Part shown: positions 46,801-57,300 of the stretch, in pieces | How positions within the stretch are numbered: the stretch's first letter is position 1 | How the letters are laid out: each line of letters begins with the position of its first letter | Assembly (NCBI RefSeq): GCF_010093815.1 | Contig: NW_022985555.1 | Span: 1,241,727 to 1,305,726, forward strand | DNA length: 64,000 nt | Reading direction: 5' to 3' | Source: Pseudovirgaria hyperparasitica | Lineage: Eukaryota; Ascomycota; Dothideomycetes; Acrospermales; Acrospermaceae | Made by a program: the position numbers and the translations under genes | Notes under the pieces: model-generated | The model's database searches: none | Seen by the model: the letters and a program-made list of their open reading frames with translations, nothing else | Told to the model about the DNA's origin: nothing

Positions 46801-47086
46801 GGCCGCTGAGATGAGCGATCCACGCGATCTCCTGAAGAAGAGCGTCTCTGCGTTGAGTGAGAAGACCGGGACGACAGCAAGCTCGCAGTTCTCACTTGTC
46901 GGAAGCAGTCTGCTAAGTCGAAGCGGCGAGAACAGTGCTATCTTGACAGGACGGACGTGGGACTGGAGGAGAGGGTTCAAGCCGGATACTAGACTCTCTG
47001 ATGTTATCAGTGTTCTCCGAGTCACCGTTGCCGATGTGGTGGCGAAGGCATGGATTGAGGATGACGGGTTCGATGAGTATGCTTAG
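43844..47086 (+). CDS. Nuclear pore complex protein, Nup85-like
   Basis: Exons 43844-46114 and 46163-47086 (48-nt intron, GTGAGC donor, TCCAG acceptor, GCTGAC branch site) give 1064 residues. The N-terminal 150 residues are disordered with repeated TPAGPPPS and IGAPPSTVFGSS motifs and an acidic run (EDDEDDDEDDEDAEGEEDE). The rest is helical throughout (MYEADELILEQEDLFQELYG, NYIASLLLQLYHPPHFPTRQ, FWDAVMTSCLRGKFEDAIKL, RYADTTASNTYEYGTTLIYY), the pattern of an ACE1-type helical nucleoporin. The N-terminal pattern and the WDAVMTSCLRGKFEDAIKLL segment agree with Pezizomycotina Nup85, a member of the Nup84/Y complex scaffold. Nup120 or another scaffold nucleoporin is the alternative. The length exceeds yeast Nup85 (744) because of the N-terminal extension and insertions. 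Confidence 0.82.
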
Positions 47087-49840
47087 CGAATACTGTCTAG
47101 AGAAGCTCAAAAAGGGGGCTTAGGTATTGGAGCGAGTAAACTTGTAGCATATTGTCATAGAATAGCGAAGTGTTGTATCGTACTAACAGTCATCATACCT
47201 TTAAAACGCTGATTAGACGCATCTTGACCGAAGTATATTCGGTCGCGGCAAATAAAGTCGAAACGACGGCGTCTATCCAGCTTCTACGCGAATGTGTCTA
47301 GACAAGACAATAATCTAGTAATTACGACCGCTGTCTACCTCTTCTTCAAGCTTTCAAGCTATCGACCCCCATACATTATACCGCCCAGCTGACAGGCCCT
47401 AAAGTTAATTATACATAGACGCAGTAGGTCTAAAAAAGGTGTTTATCGATTCCACGGTCACCGCTGTTCTGGACGACCTCACAGGATTCTTCAAAGCATT
47501 TGTGACGAGCAATTAATGTTTCTCGTTGGCCATCCATCATAATGTTAGCATGCGTCATGCAGTACCATAATCAGTCTGCCCTCCGCAGTCTCTGGTAATC
47601 CGACATCATATCTGACGCAGCGAGTGTACTCGTTTCATTATAATGCCCATATCCCTGGTGTATGTTGTTGTTTCATGGCTGGATATTGGACGTAGCGGTG
47701 AGGGCAAAATCCTGATCTACGAATAAGCGAACGAATCCCCCACGACATGCTATTTTTTTTTTCTGGAAAAGTAAAATTCTAGGCCTTTGCTGCCTACTTT
47801 CGGCTGATTTTCTTCTATGCGTGGGGGATTTTTGACATTGGCCGGAGGCTGAGAATCTACCCCGCAAACCGCCCTGGGCTGCGAAAGGTTTATGCCCTTA
47901 TATATATGTATACTAGATTGAATATTATAACGTTCTTAAAAAAATGGGCGTCTATATGCTCCTCACACACAAACTCATTCTTGGTTTAATCACATATTGG
48001 CATGTTTATACTAGATTTACACGCCTTGCGTAGACTGGACACGAGTCTGAATGCACCCGAATGAGGAGGTTGTATTATGCTTTTCCTGTTTCTCCACACG
48101 CCACGTGGCGGCCACGCGAACTCCACCCAGTAGAACGGGATCCTTTTTGAGTTCTCGCATCCATCAACATTACCCCGATGTAGCTAGCGCTCACGTCATT
48201 GATGCATTAGAACATGCCTCGATAGGGTCGATGATGGCACATGTAGACTAGCCGAGCCGACTTGGATATGTTACAATGCGCTCGTGGGTGTCATCGCAAG
48301 TCACAGTTCATGTCATTCAAAGGAATATGTGCGCTTTCATGCATGGTCTTTGCTGTGTGCGTGCAAGTCCTGAGTCTCGTCAGAAAACTGCTGAATGTGT
48401 CGAGCACGGCGATGGCAGAGCACAGTGTTATCAAGTAAGAGTGGGCGGTTCTGCTTTCTTAGCAGTTTGATAGGACTGTAGCATTATTATCATTATCATC
48501 GTCATTAGGAGCCTTGATCGTGTTGGACGAGTAGTTGAGCGCCTCAAGAGGCTGAATTTGAGGTAGAGGATCACTCAAGCATTGAATCTGAGCAGCTGTC
48601 TTGGGGTCGCCCCCATTAGGTTTTACGTGAGTCTCTAGACGACTATCTCCGATACGTACATTATCCTGTAAATACATTTATCTTACTTATTAGTACCCAG
48701 GTCATTACCAAACAACGAGGATCGCACAAGAGACACGGCTGGAAACGAGTATGCATGAGAACTAGGCCTCATTGCGAGTGAGTCTGTCCATTATCCAAAA
48801 ACTTACGATACACTTCGAACCTTTTATCCCCTAGGAAGACCGAGTTATGTGGCTAGAATGTACTTACTTTTACACCCTCTTCAAGTTCGCTATATTTAGA
48901 TTCTTCATCTTGTCATTTACTCACTTTATGTCGTACAGCGAGCGTCAAATCGCAGCCCTGGTACATTCCGTACTCGATATGGATCTGACCCGGTAGCTAA
49001 TGGCTCACTCTGTATTTTCGAAGAGACTGATCTATAGAATCCGCACGCTTTTCTCAGGTGCTAGTCATGGTCCCGTGTGAAATATACCAGATTAGAGAAA
49101 GTAAGAGAGATCGGGCTTTTGTACAACCCGGACCACCGGAGACAAAGCGAATTTCTACCAGGAAAAGAGCAAGCTAGAAAGATCATAGTAAGAACTCTAA
49201 TGAGAAGAGACTGCTCTGGTCGCTAGCTGCGACTCATATTATGCACTAGCACGTGATCTAGCTGCTGACAACTCACATCCAGACATGCAAGGCAAGCAAT
49301 AGTCAGAGCATAATTGTATTAAATTGCCAAGACAAGCGTTCTAGTTAGGCGTAGGCTTATAATCTAACTAATAGAATTACCTTGAATTGTTAAGGATTAC
49401 CGATTGTAGTAGAGTACATAAGATGAAAAGCTGGGCTGGAAAGACTAGAAACAGTCACGTGGTACGACTAACAACGTGACAGTCATATCGACTTAAATAT
49501 TATCACGTGACTGATGATCCGACTCACTAAATTACCTAGTTAGGGTACCTAAAACCATAAACCACAATCGATACAATAGTCTACAATAGTCGCAAGCAAT
49601 CGAGGAGGCACGCTTACGCTTGACAAGCGGCTGGAATTTCACAATTGCGCTTGCAGTACAGGGATTGTCTGAAAGCCCGCTTGCGCTTGACTTGAATTGC
49701 CTTGCAGAAACAAGGCTGTATCGAGACAAGGCTACAACTGCGCCTATAAATACTATAGTCTCGTACTTCTATACCCCGCTCAGGCTACCGTCCCAAGAAT
49801 ACTGCCTGCTTTGCAACCTACAAGAAGCCATCCCACTTGC
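47087..49840. other. Long intergenic region at the left edge of the accessory block
   Basis: 2.75 kb without a supported gene. The right part becomes A/T-rich and holds CACGTG motifs at 49250, 49456 and 49504, the latter two as part of AGTCACG/CGTGACT inverted motifs. Short homopolymers occur at 47752-47761 and 47938-47944. Nothing else recognised. Confidence 0.5.
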
Positions 49841-51849
49841 ATGAGAATGGATCCGGATCATCCAGATATCGTTGCTTATCTTTACCCCGGCGACGAGTCT
49901 ACGGTCCAGTTGCGAACTATGAAAATAGAGCAGAACAACTTTCGCACGATACCCCCGCGTAAAGACAAGCGGTCCAAGGCTAAGAATCCTGGGAGGCAGG
50001 TAACACACTGGGACGAGCTGGATTACTTGCCCTGCCTGGCGATAAGGTTTAGCGATCCTCCTCGAAGTCGTGCCGGATTGGTTTTTGGTAGAGGTGAGAA
50101 CGCAGACGTATTGCTGCCCAACGCGAAAGGTATAAGTTTTATTCACTTCATGCTGACCTTCGACGAACACAAGGAACTCGTGGTCAGAGATCTGGGCTCC
50201 AAGTTTGGAATTCGAGTGATTTACGACGACGAAGAGGGTGTTCGAGTGAAGAGTCGTGCCTGGAGCGCTCGGGGTCCGCCTTATCTACGGCAGACTGTTC
50301 CTTGGGCGACCATCAAGTTGGTCAACAAAGTCCAGTTCAGAATAGTGGTGCCGAACCATGACACATGGTCTACAATATATCGTGACAAAGTCGCACAGTA
50401 CCTATAGGGAACATTGGACCCTGACAAGCTCTTCGAAGACCTCGGTATCCTGAGTGGCCCATCGACTGCGATGCCAACCCCTGGAGGGGATCGAACACCG
50501 ACAGTGCAGGAATCCAACGGTATATACTGGACCAGAGAGCTTGGTAAAGGAAGCTTTGGGGTGGTCGACTACCTTTGGAATGTTACCACTAGAGAGGAAT
50601 TTGCCAAGAAACGCCTTAAGTCCAAACGCAAAGGAGAATTGGAACGAGAAGCCGACATCCTGAAAACTATATCCCATGTAAGCATGATGTCTTGAACTAA
50701 GCCCTATTGAATACACTGACCAGGGACCTACCCGAACAGGACAACATCGTTGCTTTCAAGTATGCCACATTCCATGACGGACCATCCCTTTATTTTGAGT
50801 ACGTTCCAGGAGGCGACCTGACCAAAGACCAATACCAGATTACGACATCGTTTCAAAGGCGACAGATCGCTTACCAGCTCCTCGATGGCATCTCGTACCT
50901 ACATGAGACCAAGTCAATAGCACATCGAGATATCAAGCCGGCGAATATACTGGTGCAACATTGGAGTGCCGACAAGGTTCATGTCAAGCTAATCGACTTT
51001 GGTTTGTCAAAGCCATCAGCAGACCTTCAGTCCTTCTGCGGTACTCGTTTGTACATGGCTCCGGAGGTGTTTTGTACGCATCTACAGAATCGCACGAAGG
51101 GAACACATGCCGCGAAATACAGTCAACTGGTCGACATTTGGTCTGTGGCTGTGCTTCTGTTCGAGCTGGAGCACAGATCTCTACCAGAATGGAGATCAGA
51201 ATATGAATATGCAGGTGATCATTGGGGGGATATCATGGTCAACCGTTTCAAGATACACCAGAGGGGCCACGAGAAAGATCGGTTACATATCCTAATAGCT
51301 CAAATGCTAGTAGTAGATCCGACGAAAAGGCCGTCTGCGCGAACATGCTACGAATTGGCACGTCCACTGGCCGTATTAGGAGCCGAGGCTATGGAAGGAC
51401 AAGAAACCCCGAATAATGCTTGCATGACACCTAGACCTGCAAATCAACAAGCCTCCGAAGCCGAAATCAGCGACTTCGAGCATACTGAAAACACTACGAT
51501 CGATGCGAATGACAATAATGAAACAGTCCGAGGATTGGGGATGGGGTATCCAAGATTGTCTGGACCAACGTCGGACCTCCTTGCTGCTCTGGCCGGAGGC
51601 AACTCAGCCTCGTTCTTTGACTTGAACCCGTCAACGATGTTTGAGTCTCAAGTGTCAAACTCTAAAACTACCACTAAGAATACTTGCAAGACGTTACTTG
51701 TAGTCCCGCCAGTTGATCGGAAGCGGTCGAGGCTGCAAGAGATTCCAGACGCAGGTGAGTGTGCACCAGCCAATCGAGAGTCAGACAGTAGGTGCGAGAA
51801 GCGATCCAGAGTGTCGGATCAACTTGTCCAAGACACACATAGCTCTTGA
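49841..51849 (+). CDS. FHA-domain serine/threonine protein kinase, interrupted by an in-frame TAG
   Basis: From ATG 49841 one frame encodes an FHA domain (RAGLVFGRGENADVLLPN, SFIHFMLTFDEHKELVVRDL, GSKFGI) up to a TAG at 50405-50407, then continues in the same frame. A linker (GTLDPDKLFEDLGILSGPST) and a kinase domain follow: ELGKGSFGVV, the Lys of EEFAKKRL, HRDIKPANIL, LIDFGLSKP, GTRLYMAPEV. A 62-nt intron (50678-50739) joins KTISH to DNIVAFKYATF. The tail carries NLS-like basic clusters (RKRSRLQE, KRSRVSD) and ends at 51849. All catalytic kinase motifs are intact, so only the linker codon interrupts a Rad53/Chk2-like FHA-kinase. An ATG at 50471 could start a separate kinase. TAG may be a CAG changed by C-to-T, as in RIP. 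It could also be read as two genes. Confidence 0.72.
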
Positions 51850-52005
51850 GAGTTGTGATATAATGGCAATGCCTTGAGTCTACGAGTTCGCAATGCATAT
51901 ACGTTACCCTGTTATCCTGCGATTCAACTATGTTCGAGTTCGCTATGACATCACAGTCCTTTGTTAGAGTCCTTTTTTGTATCAAGACACGAGTGTGTCT
52001 AATGC

Positions 52006-53610
52006 CTATTCGATATGTCTTTTAGTGCGTAGGCGTCCACTGCGGCGAAGTGGCGGATCAGCGACAACTTCGAGTCCCACTTCAGGCTGTGCTGTCGAGG
52101 AACGATAGACGTCATGCTGCCCATCAAGTTTGGTTCTCTTGTGAGAGCTATGAGGTCTATCTGTCTCCTGCAGCCTTCTAACCAAGTGTTGCTTCAATTT
52201 CAAGCCCACAAAAGATATTTTCCGCGCCTTGAGCTCAAGCTTCAGCTCATGAACAGTTCTTCTGTTATAATCCACCTCGCTATCGGCTTCGTCGCATACA
52301 GCGCCACCATTGTCCCTAGTCTTTCTTTTGTTCTTGCCACTCGTACCAGGTTTGTGAGTCGTCTTTTTTGGCTGATTGGATGAGGCAACTTCCATAGCAG
52401 GCAGTAAATCAAGAATCCAGCGCGCACGTAACTCTTGTCGGTGAACATATGCCTCATATTTTCGGTACATGCCCGTTTTTTCGACAAACTTGCATATTTG
52501 ATGCCTGGCCGCACGCCACTCGGCTTTGTTCGAAGGCGGCTCTTCATCGTCATTGGTGTGGTCGAAATCGATTAGTTCGTCCCACGCTCTCTGATAGTCC
52601 GGTTGTTCTGCCTTCATGATTTCTGCGTGCGTATCTTGCCACCAATAGGTATAGTTGAGATACTCTACCCATGTCGTCCATGCGTCCTGGCGTCGCGGAT
52701 CCTCGGCGAGTTCGAAATTTTGCAGAAAGTGGTGGGATGTAAGACGTTTCTTAACGGCTCGTACGTATTCTGGGAAATCTTGCTTGTTGGATACTTCGAA
52801 ATGCCTTTGTTGATCGTCCCACATGCGTCTTGTGTCCGACTCGAAAGAGGATGCAGACACGAACCTTATTTCCCCAAAGTGAGTCCACATATTTCTTTCA
52901 GCCTCTAGGAAATACGCGAATCCCTCGTCGCTGGCACACTGGCCACGATTATCCCACTGCCAACTCCCTCGGAAGGTCGTCCAATCTTCAAGTTGAGCTG
53001 AGAAAACAGGCGGTACGGTAACCTTGCTTTTGCCAAGGTCCGCTTCTATGAGCCATGATCTTAATATGTCTGTACTGGCTTCTTGACCCATTTCAATGGT
53101 CTGAAGAAGACGTGCGAAAGACACTACGGGGCGACCTCCCGCTTGGACGAGTGCGTCGTGGCAATAAGCCTCATGCCGACCATTATCACGGGGAAAACCG
53201 GGCTCAGGGCTAGGGGACGGGGTTTCGGTCCTCGTATCTCGATCTTGCGACAGCCTGTTCGCTTCGCTTTGTGACGTGTCTTGGGCGAGTTTGCTGAGCG
53301 ATTTCATCAACGCGTTGACGAAGGAGTCCGGCTGCTCTCTCGTGGAACTATTGAAAATATGTCATCAGCAGAGTTCAGTATAAGAATGAGGGGAGCTTTG
53401 TACTCACGTCAGTTTCTCGATCAAGTCGGCCAGCTCCTCACTTTCACGGTATTGATCCAAATCCGATATACGCGAAATATCGAAACCATGGCTAGTATGA
53501 CAATCGTTTAGGAATTGGCGAAACTGGTCACAGTCGAGAGTAAGTACTTCTTGAAGAGTAGCAGTTTCAGGTTTAGGCTCCGACTCCGGAATGCTACTGA
53601 TGTTTTTCAT
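52006..53610 (-). CDS. Unknown protein with C-terminal SAP-like DNA-binding motif
   Basis: Exons 53610-53408 and 53347-52006 (60-nt intron, GTGAGT donor, CAATAG acceptor) give 514 residues from ATG 53610. The N-terminal 90 residues are acidic and polar. A Trp/Tyr-rich helical core of about 300 residues (EGFAYFLEAERNMWTHFGEI, RRQDAWTTWVEYLNYTYWW, RHQICKFVEKTGMYRKYEAY) is not recognised. The C-terminus is basic with a SAP-like helix-turn-helix, RTVHELKLELKARKISFVGL then KQHLVRRLQETD. NLS-like segments occur (GKNKRKTR, SGRLRTKRHIE). SAP motifs bind AT-rich DNA, so a nuclear chromatin role is plausible. It is tail to tail with the FHA-kinase gene (156 bp between stops) and beside an AT-rich tract. 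No breaks seen. Confidence 0.83.
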
Positions 53611-54377
53611 TGTTAGATCAGATGTGGATCATTGTTGAATGTCGGGCGAGGCTAATTAGGTAGGGACTTGGCCGGGCGAGGCTGCCCTAGCCTGGCTGGC
53701 CAGCTGATTTACTAGCATGCACGTTGTATATAGACAAGCATTCCATAGTTTACAGACTATGGGCTACTTAATTAATCTAGATATATATTATAATAGAATC
53801 TTTTAGTAGCTATCGAAGGTTATCTAAAACTAACTTATTTAACTAAAGCTTAGAGATACGATAAATCTATCTATAGATATAATGAAATAGAACCCGGAAT
53901 ACTTAAGTAAAAGGACTTTTATCTTATAGCTCTACTTGACACTTGGACTTTTATCTAAATTATATGGTACTTGGTACTAGAGCGATATATAATAGATATA
54001 GAGTTATACTATTATTACAAGTCACGCGTACACTACACGTGACTGTTATAGTAGGTTAGTACATAGAGCTCTAATACTTTTACTTCTCTCTAAGTCTCAA
54101 ATTTTTCCAATTATCTTTTTAGTCTTATGATCTATCTAGCCTCTATAGTATTTTAATAAGAGAGATATAGAAGATATTATAGAACTCATATAAATAAGTA
54201 GGTATAAGGCGATATACTTATAGTATGGTAGACACTTCTTCCAGCTTACTTCCGCCACCCGTCCCTCCGGGATTCATCCCATCTGGATTACTTCGTTAAT
54301 TCAGCCTACGCAACCCGATTACGATCGACATGTTTTGGTATGCTTCCGCTTCCTTCTTATGAATCCTGCTAATCAGA
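53611..54377. repeat. AT-rich, RIP-like tract
   Basis: From about 53745 to 54240 the sequence is strongly A/T-rich and dominated by TA steps with few CG or CA steps, and has no coding frame. This is the look of DNA altered by repeat-induced point mutation. It contains the inverted pair AGTCACG/CGTGACT at 54020-54044. The original repeat family cannot be told. Confidence 0.65.
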
Positions 54378-55339
54378 TCGAAGTCTCACGGACCATCCCG
54401 TCGAAGACTTTATCGTCCATATTTCCCAAGATCGCTGGCTATAAGGCTCTATGCTAACATGCGAAGTTGTATCTGAAATACCAACAGATACTATAAAGAG
54501 CTGGAAAGACGATGACGGAAAACTATATTGCCTTTGAACTTTACATGAGAATAGTAGTACTTTGGCCACATTAAGAAAGCATGGCTGTTCGAATGAAGAT
54601 CTTTTCCATCATGCTGGCACAGCCGCTGCAATTTGGAACATTGGAGGACTTTTTATCAAGGTCAAAGCATGGCGACTTGGAATGCAACTAGAAAGTGACA
54701 CTATTCGCTTCGTTAATGAAGTGTCGAATCTCCCTACACCAGAAATTCTACACTCTTGGATTGATGTTCAGTGGAATCGGTCGTTCCTAATACTCGAATC
54801 GGTTAAAAGGAAGAACCTTGAACTAGGCTTGGACATCATTACCCACTGGTTAGCAAATTCAACTCGCGGATACAGTTACACGATATTGCAAGGCTCCAGC
54901 GAGTCGAAGATCAGATCAGCTAAAAACAGCCGATAGCAAGGGCATTGTTGAGCCGTTTCTAACGGCAGGGCCTCCAGAATCCGAGCCCTCCTGGAGACCT
55001 CAATTTCTCGGTCCCTTTTCTATCGACCAACTGCAGGCCTATCTATCACAATCTCTTGCCGTCGATTCCATAACGCCCTTTGTCTTTTCGTTTGCTGACC
55101 TCGGGCCGGGAAATATTATAGCAGATGACAGTGGAAATCTCAAGGCAATCCTTGATTGGGAGTCTGCCGCTTTTTACCCTTTGTTTTGGCTTGGAACGAA
55201 GCCACTTCTCTCCGCGGGCTTCTTCCTTTCTAGACAGGCTAAAGATAGGAAAGCATGGGCGCTCCTACTGACCGCTCAAGCGAGAAGGGTCGCGCCAAAC
55301 ATTGAAATATATGACACATGGCAGGCTTCCATCACTTAA
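54378..55339 (+). pseudogene. Decayed APH-like kinase gene
   Basis: The translated sequence is clearly the large Pezizomycotina APH-like family. It begins with DHPVEDFIVHISQDRWL and continues through FHHAGTAAAIWNI, AWRLGMQLESDTIRFV and SWIDVQWNRSFLILE. In another frame it resumes with EPSWRPQFLGPFSIDQLQAY, SFADLGPGNIIADD and AILDWESAAFYP, ending at a TAA at 55337-55339. In-frame stops occur at 54442 (TAA) and 54535 (TGA), and the frame changes near 54850-54930. The catalytic-loop His of the usual H-A-D is Phe here. The stops fit C:G to T:A changes (CAA to TAA, TGG to TGA), as expected next to a RIP-like tract. It is very probably non-functional. It is not close to the intact APH-like protein at 16.3-17.4 kb. 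Confidence 0.78.
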
Positions 55340-56019
55340 AAAAATTATCTTACGCCTTACCAGGAAGCTAAGAAGCCTCTCAGGCGACACAGCAACGCTT
55401 GCCATATCCGGGTAAGCCAACATTTGCGTAGAGTATAATTAGCGGCTTTAGGCCTGCAAGAATGAATTTAAGCCATAGACTGTTGCAGATCGTTTGTTCT
55501 AACGAGTTTTGGAGCTGGATCACCTGATGCTGAACTGATAAGCAATAATTCAGACAGACGAGGCCCTGTGAGGTCTTCTACGACATTCAAACTCTGCCAA
55601 ATCGAACACGTTGTGTATAGGATTACAATGAAATTATACTGCCCTAGACTAGCTACTCTATAAGCAGGTCTTGGATACTATACTGTTATGTCCTTCGTAG
55701 TGGTCGAGCAGAAGTACATTAATATAAATCAAGAACGACGAAGCTCAGAGCCAGGGCTTCGGTGTTGATGTTTTGTCGTTACTCGGGTTCTAGGTGTACT
55801 CCGATCAGATGCTTGTGGGTTAAATGGGGCAGTTTCCATGCGATCATTGCACAGCTACTTTGATTGCGGTCTGGCCGTTGGCTCATACAATGATGTGCTG
55901 TTCTCATTAGGATTGATCTCGAGCTGTTGCAAGATTATAGTATAGGAGCTGGCTCGGTTATGGCTTGCTGAACGGAGAGGCTGCTCTCACTGCCGAGGGC
56001 CCAGGCTTGCGACGATTTT
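55340..56019. other. Intergenic relic DNA
   Basis: About 0.7 kb between the APH pseudogene and the LINE-like fragment; no readable gene. It may be eroded repeat or gene remains. Confidence 0.4.
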
Positions 56020-56160
56020 AGGACGTATATGTACTCAGCTAGCAAGAGAGAGCTTTCAGGAATCTTGTACTTGGGCTCCAATTAGACTGGAACGCACATA
56101 TCGATGAGATTCGTAACATAACGAGATCGGTGAGCGCACTTGGCACCTTAGGGAGGTCAC
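56020..56160 (+). mobile_element. Possible fragment of a LINE-type reverse transcriptase
   Basis: A short plus-strand frame encodes LVLGLQLDWNAHIDEIRNIT followed by RSVSALGTLGRS. This resembles the segment after the RT core of Tad-like fungal LINEs, where relatives read LGvxLDxxLxWxxHIxxI...AL..L. No other RT motif is readable nearby. The fragment abuts the end of the NLR relic. Chance similarity is possible. Confidence 0.35.
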
Positions 56161-57160
56161 CAACCAAGTACCGCGTAGAGTTTCGAACACTCTCGTTCAA
56201 AGTCGCGCACACAAAGGACTTCTTCAGGCGATATAAGCATGCCCAATCTCGCTATTTCGTCGTTTGGATTATGTACCGACAGGACGCCGATGCCGAAGGG
56301 GTCCAGGAACAAGTCATCAGCGCTTAGAAAGAACAGTAGCGTGAGCAGTGGACTCGCCTCATCACACGGTATTTGCACGGTTCGAAACGATGTTTCCCAG
56401 GTGGTCAGTATACTCGTGCTGTGCTGATGGATCAGAGATTCAGGCATCTGTGAGAGCAACTCTCGCAGCCGCTCCTGATACTCGGGCACATGATTTTGGA
56501 TGGAAGACTACAACTGCGACGTCTTAGATACGTACACGCCTGCCAGATTCACCGCAAGTGCGAGGCAGCCGATCTCGTCCACGATCTTCTGTCCGAGACT
56601 TCGACCGAGGTATCGCCCGCCTGATCGACCTGTGGTGACGTGTATAATAAGTCGACTGCCTCGCTTCTGCTCTTTTCTTCGACGTGAACATGCAATCTCG
56701 TCAGGCCCTTTGCGTGCTGTGTCGTGATGATAAGGTCTAGTAGAGGCTCCTGCAGCATATATAGCGACTCAGGTCGACGTAGCTGTTATCAGTCTCGTCC
56801 TCAATCCCAGCCGGCGCTGTAGAATAGAATCTGCCAGCGATCACGTTAGCTCGAGAATCAGCTCTTTACAGCCATCACGGCGTCACCCACTACCACATCT
56901 ACCTGTTCGGTTCTTGTCTGCACATCGAACAGTAGCTTTCATGTATATTCATCAAGTCTCGCGTGTAGTCTGCGCAGTACCGCCAGAGATAGACGAGCAC
57001 CGGCTGTGTCTTGCCCACGCCGCCCAGGACCCATACTATGAAAGCTATTGGGTCATTATCTTGCTCGTCGCGCGCGTGGTGGAAATGCTGCTCGATATTG
57101 GGAACGAACGTGGAGGGTTTCTCAAGCATGGTCCGGAATGGATGTACTAACACGGAACCC
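56157..57160 (-). pseudogene. Relic of a fungal NLR (P-loop NTPase) gene
   Basis: Minus-strand pieces in more than one frame carry an NLR-type order. FVPNIEQHFHHARDEQDND leads into the P-loop segment VWVLGGVGKTQ with YLWRYCADYT (near 56940-57110). Further on come LGQKIVDEIGCLALAVNLAG (about 56540-56610) and VPEYQERLRELLSQMPESL with ILTTWETSFRTVQ and LLTLLFFLSADDLFLDPFGI (56160-56490). These match the NB-ARC-like and following winged-helix regions of fungal NLR proteins. Stops interrupt the frames (e.g. after VYVSKTSQL near 56525), and no N-terminal effector domain or C-terminal repeats remain. At its 3' end it stops against a LINE-like scrap. In functional form such proteins act in non-self recognition. 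Confidence 0.68.
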
Positions 57161-57300
57161 GTAACGCGGGGAAGCTTCATAACCGCGGCCGTCAACAACA
57201 TCCATCCGATGACTACGTGATATGCCATACGAAACAATGTAGACGCCTCAAGCACTTCCGCACCCGTTATCGCTCTTACAGCCCCTCGTCCCATCTCCGG

